A DNA stretch of 64,000 nucleotides from Cornus controversa (lineage: Eukaryota > Streptophyta > Magnoliopsida > Cornales > Cornaceae): the NCBI GenBank assembly GCA_026545225.1, contig CM048852.1, positions 14,778,146 through 14,842,145 of the forward strand, read 5' to 3'. A model generated the notes under the pieces. It made no database searches, was not told the origin of the DNA, and saw nothing but the letters and a program-made list of their open reading frames with translations. The translations under genes and the position numbers were made by a program. Of the stretch, positions 1-10,539 are shown in pieces (the first letter of the stretch is position 1; each line of letters opens with the position of its first letter).

Positions 1-441
1 AAATAGGATTCGTCAAGTTAATGGATTCAACATCTTCTGCTAGCACATTATCTTCTACATAAAGTGTAGAGACCGTGACCAATTTTGGCCGGTTTATCAG
101 TTTTTCATCATTTTCGCTATAAATGCGTTTTAAATGATGCTATGGATGTTTTAAGAGTGGAAAACATGTTTGGAAGGTTAATTTGAGGTTTTTGAAAGTT
201 TCTGGAAGATTTGAAGAAGTTTGACTTTTTGGTCAAACCGGGGCCCGGGATGCGACTTAAGTGGGCCCGGGAATCCGAAAAATTTCCAGAAATAATTATT
301 TTTGAGAATACTTAGATGAAATGTTTAGAGAGTAAATGAAGTGATTCTGAGGCCGTAGGAGTTTTTGAAATAGAAAACGGAGCCCGGGAAGGTACGTTAA
401 GTGGCCCGAGGGGCATTTTGGTCTTTTTGCAGCCTAGGGGC

Positions 442-535
442 TTTAAATATCAGTGGTAGGGATATTTCTGCAGATCTCACGCCTCTTTCTCTCTCTAAAA
501 GACTCCATCTTCATAGCTCTACCTTCTCTCTACAT
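442..535 (+). promoter_or_regulatory. Putative LTR promoter: TATA-like box and CT-rich start region
   Basis: TTTAAATAT at 442-450 is followed about 30 bp later by the pyrimidine-rich run CGCCTCTTTCTCTCTC, a typical plant start-site arrangement. The same pair recurs in E1's right LTR (7083 onward) and in F (40521 onward), and in reverse in the composite insert near 34950. This is inferred from sequence only. Confidence 0.45.
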
Positions 536-1345
536 TTTGGAGCCATTCGGGTGCGATTCGGGTTTCGCCGAAGAAGGGAGATGCGTAGGGGACGGCTAGG
601 CCTTCGGTTTGAACCGAACAAAGTCATGATCCAGCAAGGTGGACATTGCTAGGATTTTTGGAAAGTGCTTGGGAGGCCTTCATTTTCGAGGTAGGGGTTC
701 TTCTTCTCTTCTAATTGTCGATTCTAGGGTTTCGGGTGAAGAGGAGAGGTGTAGGTTGTGTATTACATGTTTTAGGAGAGTGAGAGGGGTGGAAAGTCAA
801 ATTTTCTCCTTCTCTTGAGTCCTATCTTTGTACATTTGGTTTTTCTTGTGTTGGTTTTAACATATGGGTTAAAGTGTGTGAAATGAAGAAATTGGGTATA
901 TAGGTTTTATGTGCTCAATTTGGGGTTTATGTGCAAATGCCTAACCTTGTGTCATATATGTGATTATATGTGGAATATGTGGTGGTTGAATGCATGTTAG
1001 TTCCATATGCTAAAATTATGCATTTAGTGTGGCATGAGTAAAGTATGCTAATTTTGAAGTTGTGTGCGTATGAGAGGTTATATGTATGTGTTTACATATA
1101 TGTGGTATATGTGGTTTTGTGGAGATAAAATGCATGCTATGTTTCTTTATAACTAGATAATGCATTGTGAAGCATGAATATTGAGTGCTTGAGTATAATA
1201 TGTTCAAATGCATATATGGGACCGTTGTGAGAAAACGGGGAAAAGTAGTCGAATTGCCTAGAGTAGGTTAATACTCGGTGAGGGCATTGGAGTGGTTAGA
1301 CCACCCTGGAGGTAGGAGTCCTCGATGAAAATCTTGTAAGGGTCT

Positions 1346-1536
1346 CATCACTTGGTAGGACCGATGTTCTTGGTGGTGTAGTATGAAGATATCTCATCAC
1401 TTGGTAGGATCGATGTTCTCAGTGGTGCATTCCAAAAATGATCTCATCACCTGGTAGGACTGATGTTCTCGGTTATGCGTGTTAAAACAGTTTCATTACT
1501 TGGTAGGACCGATGTTCTCGGTGATGAAAATTCTGA
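1346..1536 (+). repeat. Mid-LTR inverted-repeat array of E1
   Basis: Four imperfect units share the core TTGGTAGGACCGATGTTCTCG. Each core is flanked by arms that can pair: CATCAC with GTGGTG (twice, one G-T pair), CATCACC with GGTTATG (one mismatch), and TTTCATTAC with GTGATGAAA (one G-T pair). Units are about 40-60 bp apart. Upstream, GTGGT-TAG-ACCAC at about 1292-1304 forms another small hairpin. Confidence 0.75.
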
Positions 1537-2480
1537 GCTTGGGTGTAAAATAGCCTAGCTTGTGTGGTTGGTCAAGAATCATGCTAGGGTCTCGGGTTGA
1601 GTCCGAGAGAGAGACAAGAGTGTGGTTAATGCTTCCATTCTAAATTATGAAGTATGTTGTATGTTCAATGCATTCTTATATATATATGCATTGCATTGTG
1701 AATGAACATGGTATATGTTGGATGATACATGGTATGTAGTGACATGCATTCATGTAGGTCGTGTCGGGTCGGCACTTAGAAGGGTTGGGGAAACCTCTAC
1801 TGAGCTGCAGTGGTGCTCACCCCTTTATTCTAAACTATTTTTCAGATAAGTTGCTGATGACGGGTGGGATTTGAATGTCCAAGAAGAGTTCTAGCTATGT
1901 TTTGCTATGTTTTGGATATTTGAACATTTGGCTATCCATGCCGGCTTGTGGCATGTGGATTATGTTGGGTTATAGTTACATTCATGTTATATGTAACTTG
2001 TATGTTCATTTGGACCTTGTATGTATAATAAATGATGTTAGTGTATGGATATATGGTTTGAATGAATGATATGTACCTTTTGGGAAAAATGTGTGTGTTG
2101 GAGATGTATGGTACCATAGGACCATTTTCCTCTTTAGCTATGATTTCTTATATGGTTAATCATGAGCAAATGGAGTATGGAAAGTATGTATGTATGAGTT
2201 GTTGAGTGAGGATGGTAAGAAAAATGGATGGAATTGCATTTCAATTATAAAATGCATGTTATGTGAAATTACTTGATGGCCATAGAGGCATTAGAGTAGC
2301 CATTGGGGGGACACATGCCCAAAAGTGTCCCTTTTGAGTTCAAGGAGTGAATGGAATTTATGTATATAGTAAGAGAATTGTGTTAGCTCCATTTTGATAG
2401 GTCATGGACCTTGTTTGGATTTAAATTGAGGAGGATACGCATGTTTTGGTGTAAGGGTGGGTAATCTGACCCACAGTCAC

Positions 2481-4003
2481 TGATCGGCGTTGAATGTTAC
2501 GTATTCTAGCCTCTTAACTTATGTATTTTATTCTCTTAGTGATAGATTATTTTGTGATTTTACTTTGTTGTAGTGTTTTCTGTATTTTCAGGGCTTTAAT
2601 GATTATTTCAGTTAAAATCAAGCTTTTGGGCTTTTAAAGAAGACATCCAAGATGGTGAGATGAAGCCTACATCAAGGAGATTCACTCAACCATTTATTTC
2701 AACTCAATTCAACCTAAGAAAGAGGTCCAAGAGAATTACAACTGCTTAAGAAGGTTTCGGGCCTGAAGCCCAAATCTGCGCATAATACAGTCTTAATTCC
2801 GTTTTGGAAAACGGATCAGAAGTCTTATTTCCGAGCTTCAAATCGACATTATTCACGGTTGAGGTTGAATGAAATTTGATTCTGCACACTTTTGTATTTC
2901 ACAAAAATTCCGTAAATTGGACTTCTAATGGGTCAAAAGTTGGGCCGAAGTCAGCAGGAAAAACCCACCTGATTAGTGCTGCGGGAAATCCTAATTTATT
3001 CCTAATTGGATTAGGACTTTGGTGTATTCTCTTGGGGAATAAAGTGAAGAATAAGAGGCTGAGGAGAGAGGAGATTAGGGAGAGAGAGAACAGAGCTTGG
3101 AGAGTCTGAGAGGGCTGAGAAGAGAACAGAAACATAATTGCAGAGCCATTGGAGAACGAAGTCATACGCGTAATTCAGAAAGATGATGTCTTCTTCCTCA
3201 ACAGTTGAAGCTTCTTCTTCTACCATGAGCGGCTAGTTCATCGACTAGGGTTTTGATGTAGCCCTAACAAAGCATCAATGGTTTGATTGTTTTAATTATT
3301 GGGGACCTTTATATACATGCATAGATTGTGTAATTCAGAGGATTCTTATTATAGAATTGAGCAATAAAAGTCTTGTAAATTCAATCTCAATGATTTCTTA
3401 TCTTGTCTTAGATATTTAGTTGTTGTTATTGAACTCAATCTCTCTTGTTTTCTGTGATCATGAGAGAGATTATTACACAATGGTAATCACTGAATATATT
3501 GTTAAGAGCTTTGATGGATTATACCTAGAGAAGATGAACCATACTGCACCCTAGATTAGAGTAGTTAGGCAGATGGCCCATGCCAATCGAAGATAGTCCA
3601 TGACTTAGCCTTAATCATATGTTATCTTCTTGACGGATAAAGGTGAGCTTGTAGCCACCGACACCACTTATGCATGATGTAATTCCCTATAGTTGATTCA
3701 ATTGACCATTGATTGTGGAGTTAGTGGTGAAGTCAAACACCCTAGATTTCTCTCTTATTATCTTCATTATCTTATTTACCTTTGCTTTATTTTATTTTAC
3801 TTTTTAATTAATTTAGTTTAAAAATCAGAATTCTTTTCTTATAAATTTAATTAGAATTAATTCCGTATTCCAACTCATCAGACCATAATCCCTGAGGTAC
3901 GATACCCCTTTCGATAGCCCTATTCTGCAAGGAATTCGTTCTATTGCGAAGTGTGGAAAATTTTAATTGATATACTTTTTGAGTCACACTTACACACGAA
4001 TCA
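2481..4003 (+). mobile_element. Solo Athila-type LTR inside E1's left LTR
   Basis: A 1523-bp insert TGATCGGCGTTG to CACACGAATCA is flanked by GTCAC at 2476-2480 and 4004-4008. E1's right LTR reads straight across this site (about 8595-8605), so the insertion postdates E1. It resembles the LTR of Athila A in reverse complement (TTCACCACTAACTCC near 3720-3745; end TAACATTCAACGCCGATCA in reverse complement), so its sense strand is plus. A reversed relative lies at about 32770-34133. Confidence 0.88.
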
Positions 4004-4184
4004 GTCACTAATTTGAGCATAACTTGAGTTGTGGTTGATATTTTTGGATGATTGAAATTGGGTTAGAAATTAGACATGTTAAGGATGACCCATGTCAAAT
4101 TTCAAGTCAAACGGACTTACGGATTGTGAGATATTAGCATTTGAAGTCAGATTGAGGAATGTTGTCAAAAACTCAGGCACAGGT

Positions 4185-4320
4185 ACTTTCAGCCTGCTGA
4201 AAGTCCACTTTCAACCTGCTGAAAGTCCAATTTCAGGCGACTGAAAGTGCCAATTTTGAAAATGCAAGCCCTCTGGAAGTTTCAGGCGACTCAAACTTAA
4301 CTTTCAGGCGACTGAAAGTC
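4185..4320 (+). repeat. 3' palindrome array in E1's left LTR
   Basis: Consecutive inverted repeats built on ACTTTCAG-CCTG-CTGAAAGT (4185-4204, 8-bp perfect stem), then ACTTTCAACCTGCTGAAAGT, TTTCAGGCGACTGAAA, and after a spacer TTTCAGGCGACTCAAA and CTTTCAGGCGACTGAAAG. The right LTR has the same array at 8775-8911. Confidence 0.85.
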
Positions 4321-4669
4321 CTATAACCCTTAAAAATGTATTTTTGTGTGATTTTTCATGATCTAAGAGTAGAAATTGAATGTCGTGGATGCATAAATTG
4401 ATGTGTGGCCCATTGGAATGGATAGTGATGAGTATACGCATAGATAATTACTTGCGTATGATTAGCTTCCGCGGTAGTCGAGAAATAGGAGGAGGTTCAT
4501 TGGGATTTAATGAACAAGTTCACCTCCAATTTTTTGGGAGTCGGGAATTGGGGTGTGACAGGATGGTATCATAGCATGGTACTTTATAGAGGGTAAAAAG
4601 GGTCCATTAGGACTAATGGACGGGTTAACCTTCGGTTTTTGAGAGTCGGGGGATCGGGGCGTTACAGAA

Positions 4670-4681
4670 TGGTATCAGAGC
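4670..4681 (+). other. Primer-binding site of E1 (initiator-Met type)
   Basis: TGGTATCAGAGC lies three bases inside the LTR end and matches the common plant gypsy/copia primer site complementary to tRNA-iMet. Confidence 0.88.
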
Positions 4682-4682
4682 A

Positions 4683-5035
4683 CTAGGTTGGAAACCTAGG
4701 GACGACGGGTAGTGGTCATACTACGTGTGAAATTGTGAAATACTTGACACAAGAAAGTTGAGCACTGGGTTAGGACACCTAGGGATGAAAAGAAATGGTT
4801 AAACCATTTAAGGACTTGAAATGACTTGTTGAGTCATGGAATGTAATTGAGGTACTAGGTTTGGAAACCTAAGAACGAGAAGTAATGATCCAATTATGTG
4901 ATAGATTGGAGTTGTGAATTGACGTGTGAATTGTCATAGCTATAGGTATGAATACCTAGATGAATGGTGAGAAATGATTGTGAACTCATTTGAGGATGAG
5001 GATTGAGGCATTCTAGTGTCTACTAGAGTACTAAG
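4683..5035 (+). repeat. Leader inverted-repeat array of E1
   Basis: Spaced hairpins follow the primer site: CTAGGTT-GGA-AACCTAG (4683-4699), CTGGGT with ACCTAG (about 4765-4783), TAGGTTT-GG-AAACCTA (about 4857-4872), TAGGTAT-GA-ATACCTA (about 4943-4958) and TCTAGT-GTCT-ACTAGA (about 5012-5027). The arms change together. C has the matching series. Confidence 0.75.
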
Positions 5036-6690
5036 GGAAATCTGGGCCGTGTTATCACGTTTGCTCAGGCAGTGGATGTGCCAGGACCATGCGTGGTCAA
5101 GGGTACTTATTTAGTGTTAGCCTGAGGGCTGGGATATTGGATCGTTTATATGCATTACATCCCACATCATGCATCTTATGTGCTTATTTGATTTAACATG
5201 CTATATGTTACGTGTTATGTGAAATATATGATTCATGTGACTATGCATTAACATTGTGTTACATTGTGTGTCACGTGGTCAGTAGTGACATATAGTCACT
5301 ATTTAGAAATCCTAGATTTTGAGGATTGGTGAACCTAGGTAGAGGTTTGGAGTGTAGTTGATTGTGATGTCGAGGTAGACATATGAATATAGACTTCAAA
5401 AACACAAGTCTAGAGTTGATGGAAATAGGTTATGAATTACCTTGAAGATTCAAAACCAAGAGTTGGTGGTTTAGAATTGCGTTGCATTGATTGCACGATT
5501 ATTGAGGATAGAGTTTAGTCAAATGACTAAGACTATTGGTGGTATCGTGATACCGAAATTCTAGACATGGTATGTCTAAGGAGTGACTATTGATATAGTC
5601 GAATGTGGACTTGGAAATGACCAAATTCCTAGAGTCGGTGAGCATTTGATGATTTTTTACGTCTGAAAATAAAATGTTGGGATTATGTGAAAGAAAGTGA
5701 GAAATTGTATCATTGGTTGGACATGATGGTTAAGTAAAGGATAAGTTGAGAGTCGGTTAGAACCCAGACATGTAGTGTCTGAAGCAAGGATGATTTCTTT
5801 CCGTGAGTGGGAAGGGTGGACGCAATGGACGCAGTCCAAGATATACTCCGGGTTGGGTGTATGTGACTGTAGGTGATTGTAGGTGACCCTGAACTCTCAT
5901 TGGAAGGGGTTGTCTGAGGTGAAGCTCTATATGAAAGGAATTCTCTCTAATTGTCAACTGGTTCCTTGGTGTGAAAGATGAAAATGGGAAATAATTCTCC
6001 TCTTGAATAAGGAGATTGTGAAACCAGTGGGATGTAAGATCCTGGACTTGGCATTGGATCCTAGCAGGTTGTCGTCTATGAGACTGGGCAGGATTATGTG
6101 GCTTGCTGTGGCGAGTACATTGTTATGTGGTTTTGATCGGCGAGTACACTGTCATGTGCCTTGCTGGTCAGTGCGCTTGTGATGTGCACTGGATTGATAT
6201 GGGTTGTGTTGTGATGATGCCCAGGATATTGGACTAAGCCCGGGAATGGCACGCCAGAAATTGAAAGTCATGTTTGATAATGAAAGAATGACTTTGAGTA
6301 TTTATGATCCCAGATGATAAGGATGTATCACTGTGAGTGATTGGTATGATTAGTCGAAGGTGTGGCCTTAGACTAGTGATAGAGATTGATTGGATAGATC
6401 TTGAGGTAGGGACTGTGGACTCAAGGAAGCAAGTGCTTCAGAGGATTGTGAAGGTGAACCATACATGGGCTTAGGAGTCACTCAGCCATGTCACAGAAGT
6501 GGTTATGTTGCCTTAGGGCAGTTGAGACACATTGAGTGTGTGAGACGTAAGTGTTATGAGTTAGGTGTTACAAGTGTAGCGCCTAGGGTATATGAGAAGG
6601 GAAAGTGACGATTATTGGTGATAATACTGTCTAGTATGGATTGGTTTTGAAAAGACCATGAGTATTCTAATTTCGAGGACGAAATTCCTT

Positions 6691-6704
6691 GAAGGAGGGG
6701 AGAT
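6691..6704 (+). other. Polypurine tract of E1
   Basis: GAAGGAGGGGAGAT directly precedes the right LTR and follows CGAGGACGAAATTCCTT. The same phrase ends the interior of C (55460-55496). This form is typical of Tekay/Del chromoviruses. Confidence 0.88.
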
Positions 6705-9257
6705 TGTAGAGACCGTGACCAATTTTGGCCGGTTTATCAGTTTTTCATCATTTTCGCTATAAATGCGTTTTGAATGATACTATGGATGTTTTGAGAGTGG
6801 AAAACATGTTTGGAAGGTTAATTTGAGGTTTTTGAAAGTTTCTGGAAGATTTGAAGAAGTTTGACTTTTTGGTCAAACCGAGGCCCGGGATGCGACTTAA
6901 GTGGGCCCGGGAATCCGGAAAATTTCCAAAAATAATTATTTTTGAGAATGACTTAGATGAAATGTTTAGAGAGTAAAGGAAGTGATTCTAAGGCCGTACG
7001 AGTTTTTGAAATAGAAAACGGAGCCCGGGAAGGTACGTTAAGTGGCTCGAGGGGCATTTTGGTCTTTTTGCAGCCTAGGGGCTTTAAATATCAGTGGCAG
7101 GGATATTTCTGCAGATCTCACGCCTCTTTCTCTCTCTAAAATACTCCATCTTCATAGCTCTACATTTTCTCTACATTTTGGAGCCATTCGGGTGCGATTC
7201 GGGTTTCACCGAAGAAGGGAGATGCGTAGGGGACGGCTAGGCCTTCGGTTTGAATCGAACAAAGTCATGATCCGGCAAGGTGGACATTGCTGGGATTTTT
7301 GGAAAGTGCTTGGGAGGCCTTCATTTTTGAGGTAGGGGTTCTTTTTCTCTTCTAATTGTCGATTCTAGGGTTTCGGGTGAAGAGGAGAGGTGTAGGTTGT
7401 GTATTACATGTTTTAGGAGAGTGAGAGGGGTGGAAAGTCAAATTTTCTCCTTCTCTTGAGTCCTATCTTTGCACATTTGATTTTCCTTGTGTTGGTTTTA
7501 ACATGTGGGTTAAAGTGTGTGAAATGAAGAAATTGGGTATATAGGTTTTATGTGCTCAATTTGGGATTTATGTGCAAATGCCTAACCTTGTGTCATCTAT
7601 GTGATTATATGTGGAATATGTGATGGTTGAATGCATGTTAGTTCCATATGCTAAAATTATGCATTTAGTGTGGCATGAGTAAAGTATGCTAATTTTGAAG
7701 TTGTGTGCGTATGAGAGGTTATATGTATGTGTTTACATATATGTGGTATATGTGGTTTTGTGGAGATAAAATGCATGCTATGTTTCTTTATAACTAGATA
7801 ATGCATTGTGAAGCATGAATATTGAGTGCTTGAGTACAATATGTTCAAATGCATATATGGGACCGTTGTGAGAAAACGGGGAAAAGTAGTCGAATTGCCT
7901 AGAGTAGGTTAATACTCGGTGAGGGCATTGGAGTGGTTAGACCACCCTGGAGGTAGGAGTCCTCGGTGAAAATCTTGTAAGGGTCTCATCACTTGGTAGG
8001 ACCGATGTCCTCAGTATGTTTTGCTATGTTTTAGATATTTGAACATTTGGCTATCCATGCCGGCTTGTGGCATGTGGATTATGTTGGGTTATAGTTACAT
8101 TCATGTTATATGTAACTCGTATGTTCATTTGGACCTTGTATGTATAATAAATGATGTTAGTGTATGGATATGTGGTTTGAATGAATGATATGTACCTTTT
8201 GGGAAAAATGTGTGTGTTGGAGATGTATGGTACCATAGGACCATTTTCCTCTTTAGCTATGATTTCTTATATGGTTAATCATGAGCAAATGGAGTATGGA
8301 AAGTATGTATGTATGAGTTGTTGAGTGAGGATGGTAAGAAAAATGGATGGAATTGCATTTCAAGTATAAAATGCATGTTATGTGAAATTACTTGATGGCC
8401 ATTGAGGCATTAGAGTAGCCATTGGGGGGACACATGCCCAAAAGTGTCCCTTTTGAGTTCAAGGAGTGAATGGAATTTATGTATATAGTAAGAGAATTGT
8501 GTTAGCTCCATTTTGATAGGTCATGGACCTTGTTTGGATTTAAATTGAGGAGGATACGCATGTTTTGGTGCAAGGGTGGGTAATCTGACCCATAGTCACT
8601 AATTTGAGCGTAACTTGAGTTTTGGTTGGTATTTTTGGATGATTCAAATTGAGTTAGAAACTAGACATGTTAAAGATGACCGATATCAAATTTCAAGTCA
8701 AACGGACTTACGGATTGTGAGATATTAGTATTTGAAGTCAGGTTGAGGAATGCTGTCAAAAACTCAGTCACAGGTACTTTCAGCCTGCTGAAAGTGCACT
8801 TTCAGCCTGCTGAAAGTGCACTTTTAGGCGACTGAAAGTGCCAGTTTTGAAAATGCAAGCCCTCTGGAAGTTTCAGGCGACTCAAACTTAACTTTCAGGC
8901 GACTGAAAGTCCTGTAACCCTTAAAAATGTGTTTTTTTGTGATTTTTCATGATCTAAAAGTAGAAATTGAATGTCGTGGATGCATAAATCGATGTGTGGC
9001 CCATTGGAATGGATAGTGATGAGTATACGCATAGATAATTACTTGCGTATGATTAGCTTCCTCGGTAATCGAGAAATAGGAGGAGGTTCATTGGGAGTTA
9101 ATGAACAAGTTCACCTCCAATTTTTTGGGAGTCGGGAATTGGGGTGTGACAGGATGGTATCATAGCATGGTACTTTATAGAGGGTAAAAAGGGTCCATTG
9201 GGACTAATGGAAGGGTTAACCTCCGGTTTCCGGGAGTCGGGGGATCGGGGCGTTACA
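6705..9257 (+). repeat. Right LTR of E1
   Basis: Starts TGTAGAGACC and ends CGTTACA, followed by TAAAG. It carries the same promoter-like pair (7083 onward), GGGACAC/GTGTCCC hairpin (8427-8450), 3' palindrome array (8775-8911) and doubled terminus (9151 and 9257) as the left LTR. It is about 0.5 kb shorter than the left LTR net of the solo insert. Confidence 0.9.
8775..8911 (+). repeat. 3' palindrome array in E1's right LTR
   Basis: ACTTTCAGCCTGCTGAAAGT occurs twice in tandem (from 8775), then ACTTTTAGGCGACTGAAAGT, and after a spacer TTTCAGGCGACTCAAA and CTTTCAGGCGACTGAAAG. It matches the left-LTR array apart from single-base differences. Confidence 0.85.
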
Positions 9258-9262
9258 TAAAG

Positions 9263-10512
9263 CTTCAATCTTTGACCATTGACCTTGAAAAAATTATCAT
9301 TCTTAGGATCTTGAAGTTCCACAACTCCATAGGGAAAAATAGATGAAATTATGAAAGGACCATCCCAACGTGAACGAAGCTTTTCAGGAAAGAGGTTTAA
9401 TCTAGAATTGAACAACCAAACTTTCTGACCCGGAACAAAGGTTTTATTTACAATATTTTTATCATGAAATGCCTTCATTTTAGCTTTATAAATTTTGTCA
9501 CTTTCATAAGCATCAATTCTCATCTCTTCAAGTTCATTCAATTGGAGTTTCCGGGTTGAGCCAGCCATTTTCATGTCAAAATTGAATTTCTTAATGGCAC
9601 AAAGAGCTTTGTGTTCTAATTCAACTGGGAGATGGCAAGCTTTCCCGTAAACAAGATGGTAAGGGGTCATTCCAATGGGAGTTTTGAAGGTAGTTCGATA
9701 GGCCCAAAGTGCATCATTTAGTCTTAAAGACCAATCTTTTCTATCCGGCCTCACCATTTTTTCAAGAATATGCTTTATTTCCCTATTAGATACTTCAACT
9801 TGTCCACTTGTCTGAGGATGGTAAGGTGTAGCTATTTTATGAGTAACAGAGTATTTGATGAGCAAGGTTTGAAGAAACCTATTACAAAAATGTTTACCTC
9901 CATCACTTATTATTGTTCTCGGTGTACCAAAACGAGTCAAAATGTTCGTTTGAATAAACTTAATCACAACTTTGTGATCATTTGATTTGGTCGCAATCGC
10001 TTCAATCCATTTAGATACATAATCTACGGCTAATAGTATGTACTCACATCCAAATGATGGTGGAAATGGTCCCATGAAATCTATACCCCATACATCAAAG
10101 ATTTCAATGATTAAAATGGATTTAAAGGCATCATGTCTTTCCTAGACATTGATCCTAATTTTTGACATCGCTCACAAGCTTGACAAAAATTATAAGAATC
10201 CCAAAATAATGATAGGCAAAAGAATCCACTTTGTAAAACCTTTTGAGAGGTCTTTTTATCACTAAAATGTCCTCCACATTCTAAGGTGTGACAAAAAGAA
10301 AGAATACTTTAAAACTCACTTTTAGGGACACAACGATGGATTATTTGGTCTGGACAGTATTTGAATAATTCTGGATCATCCCAGAAATACCTCCTTATTT
10401 GGGAAAAGAATCGATCTTTTTCTTGCTTGGTCCAATTCAAAGGAATTTTACCTATTGCTAGGTAATTCACAATGTCAGCAAACCAAGGTACTTTCTCATC
10501 AGTAATTGTCAA
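9263..10512 (-). pseudogene. Integrase region of Athila A (fossil), continued at 1-64
   Basis: The N-terminal zinc-binding part is recognisable near 10309-10370 ([17 protein letters not shown]). The catalytic core follows at 10075 downward: [50 protein letters not shown], giving the D, D and E blocks of the DDE core. After it comes the [17 protein letters not shown] block and the [14 protein letters not shown]-terminal fold. E1 inserted just after this; the element continues at 1-64. It is broken. The open frame also runs past 9262 into E1's LTR; that tail is not integrase. Confidence 0.9.
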
Positions 10513-10539
10513 TAGTTGCTCATCTAGAAAGGAATCATG

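Larger units (their letters stand above)
65..4666 (+). repeat. Left LTR of E1 (contains a solo Athila LTR)
   Basis: TGTAGAGACC at 65 matches TGTAGAGACC at 6705, and CGTTACA at 4660-4666 matches 9251-9257. Contents in order: putative TATA box and CT-rich start region (442-535), mid-LTR inverted-repeat array (about 1346-1536), a GTGGTGCTCACCCC block (1810-1823), the ATGCC/GGCAT hairpin (about 1939-1955), the GGGACAC/GTGTCCC hairpin (2308-2331), the nested solo LTR (2481-4003), a 3' palindrome array (4185-4320), and the doubled terminus (4560 and 4666). Confidence 0.88.
4667..6704 (+). other. Non-coding interior of E1
   Basis: The 2.04-kb interior has no open frame with retroelement homology. 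It begins with the primer site and an inverted-repeat array (4683-5035) and ends with the polypurine tract. Much of it is alignable by eye to the interior of C (39917-40138 and 51249 onward): for example GTACTAAGGGAAATCTGGGCCGT here and CATACTAAGGGCAAATCTCAGC in C. E1 and C are therefore related non-coding families. It probably relied on proteins made by an autonomous chromovirus elsewhere; that is inference. Confidence 0.8.
65..9257 (+). mobile_element. E1: non-coding LTR retrotransposon with chromovirus-like PBS and PPT (fossil)
   Basis: The element is bounded by identical 5-bp repeats TAAAG at 60-64 and 9258-9262. Both LTRs begin TGTAGAGACCGTGACC and end CGTTACA. TGGTATCAGAGC (initiator-Met primer site) follows the left LTR, and a tract in CGAGGACGAAATTCCTTGAAGGAGGGGAG style precedes the right LTR, as in Tekay/Del chromoviruses. 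The interior (4667-6704) has no gag or pol homology in any frame, so E1 fits the large non-autonomous LTR class (LARD-like). Net of its nested solo LTR the left LTR is about 3.07 kb; the right is 2.55 kb. By eye the LTRs differ at roughly 2-3% of aligned bases, suggesting an age near 1 Myr at a grass-type rate. It looks structurally whole at both ends. Confidence 0.9.

Noticed and set aside
401-652. Open frame in E1's left LTR (83 codons) with a longer copy at 7042-7335
   Set aside because: It overlaps the putative start region of the LTR and is similar in both LTRs only because they are copies. No domain and no support from F or C.
4185-4320. MITE or foldback transposon
   Set aside because: The palindromes are short, tandem and present at the same LTR position in both E1 LTRs and in F, without target duplications of their own.
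4664-4700. tRNA gene
   Set aside because: The match to tRNA-iMet is limited to the 12-base primer site next to an LTR; there is no cloverleaf.
9098-9262. C-terminal extension of the long minus-strand integrase frame
   Set aside because: The frame simply reads antisense through the end of E1's right LTR. The direct repeat TAAAG at 9258-9262 marks the boundary, so this tail is not part of integrase.
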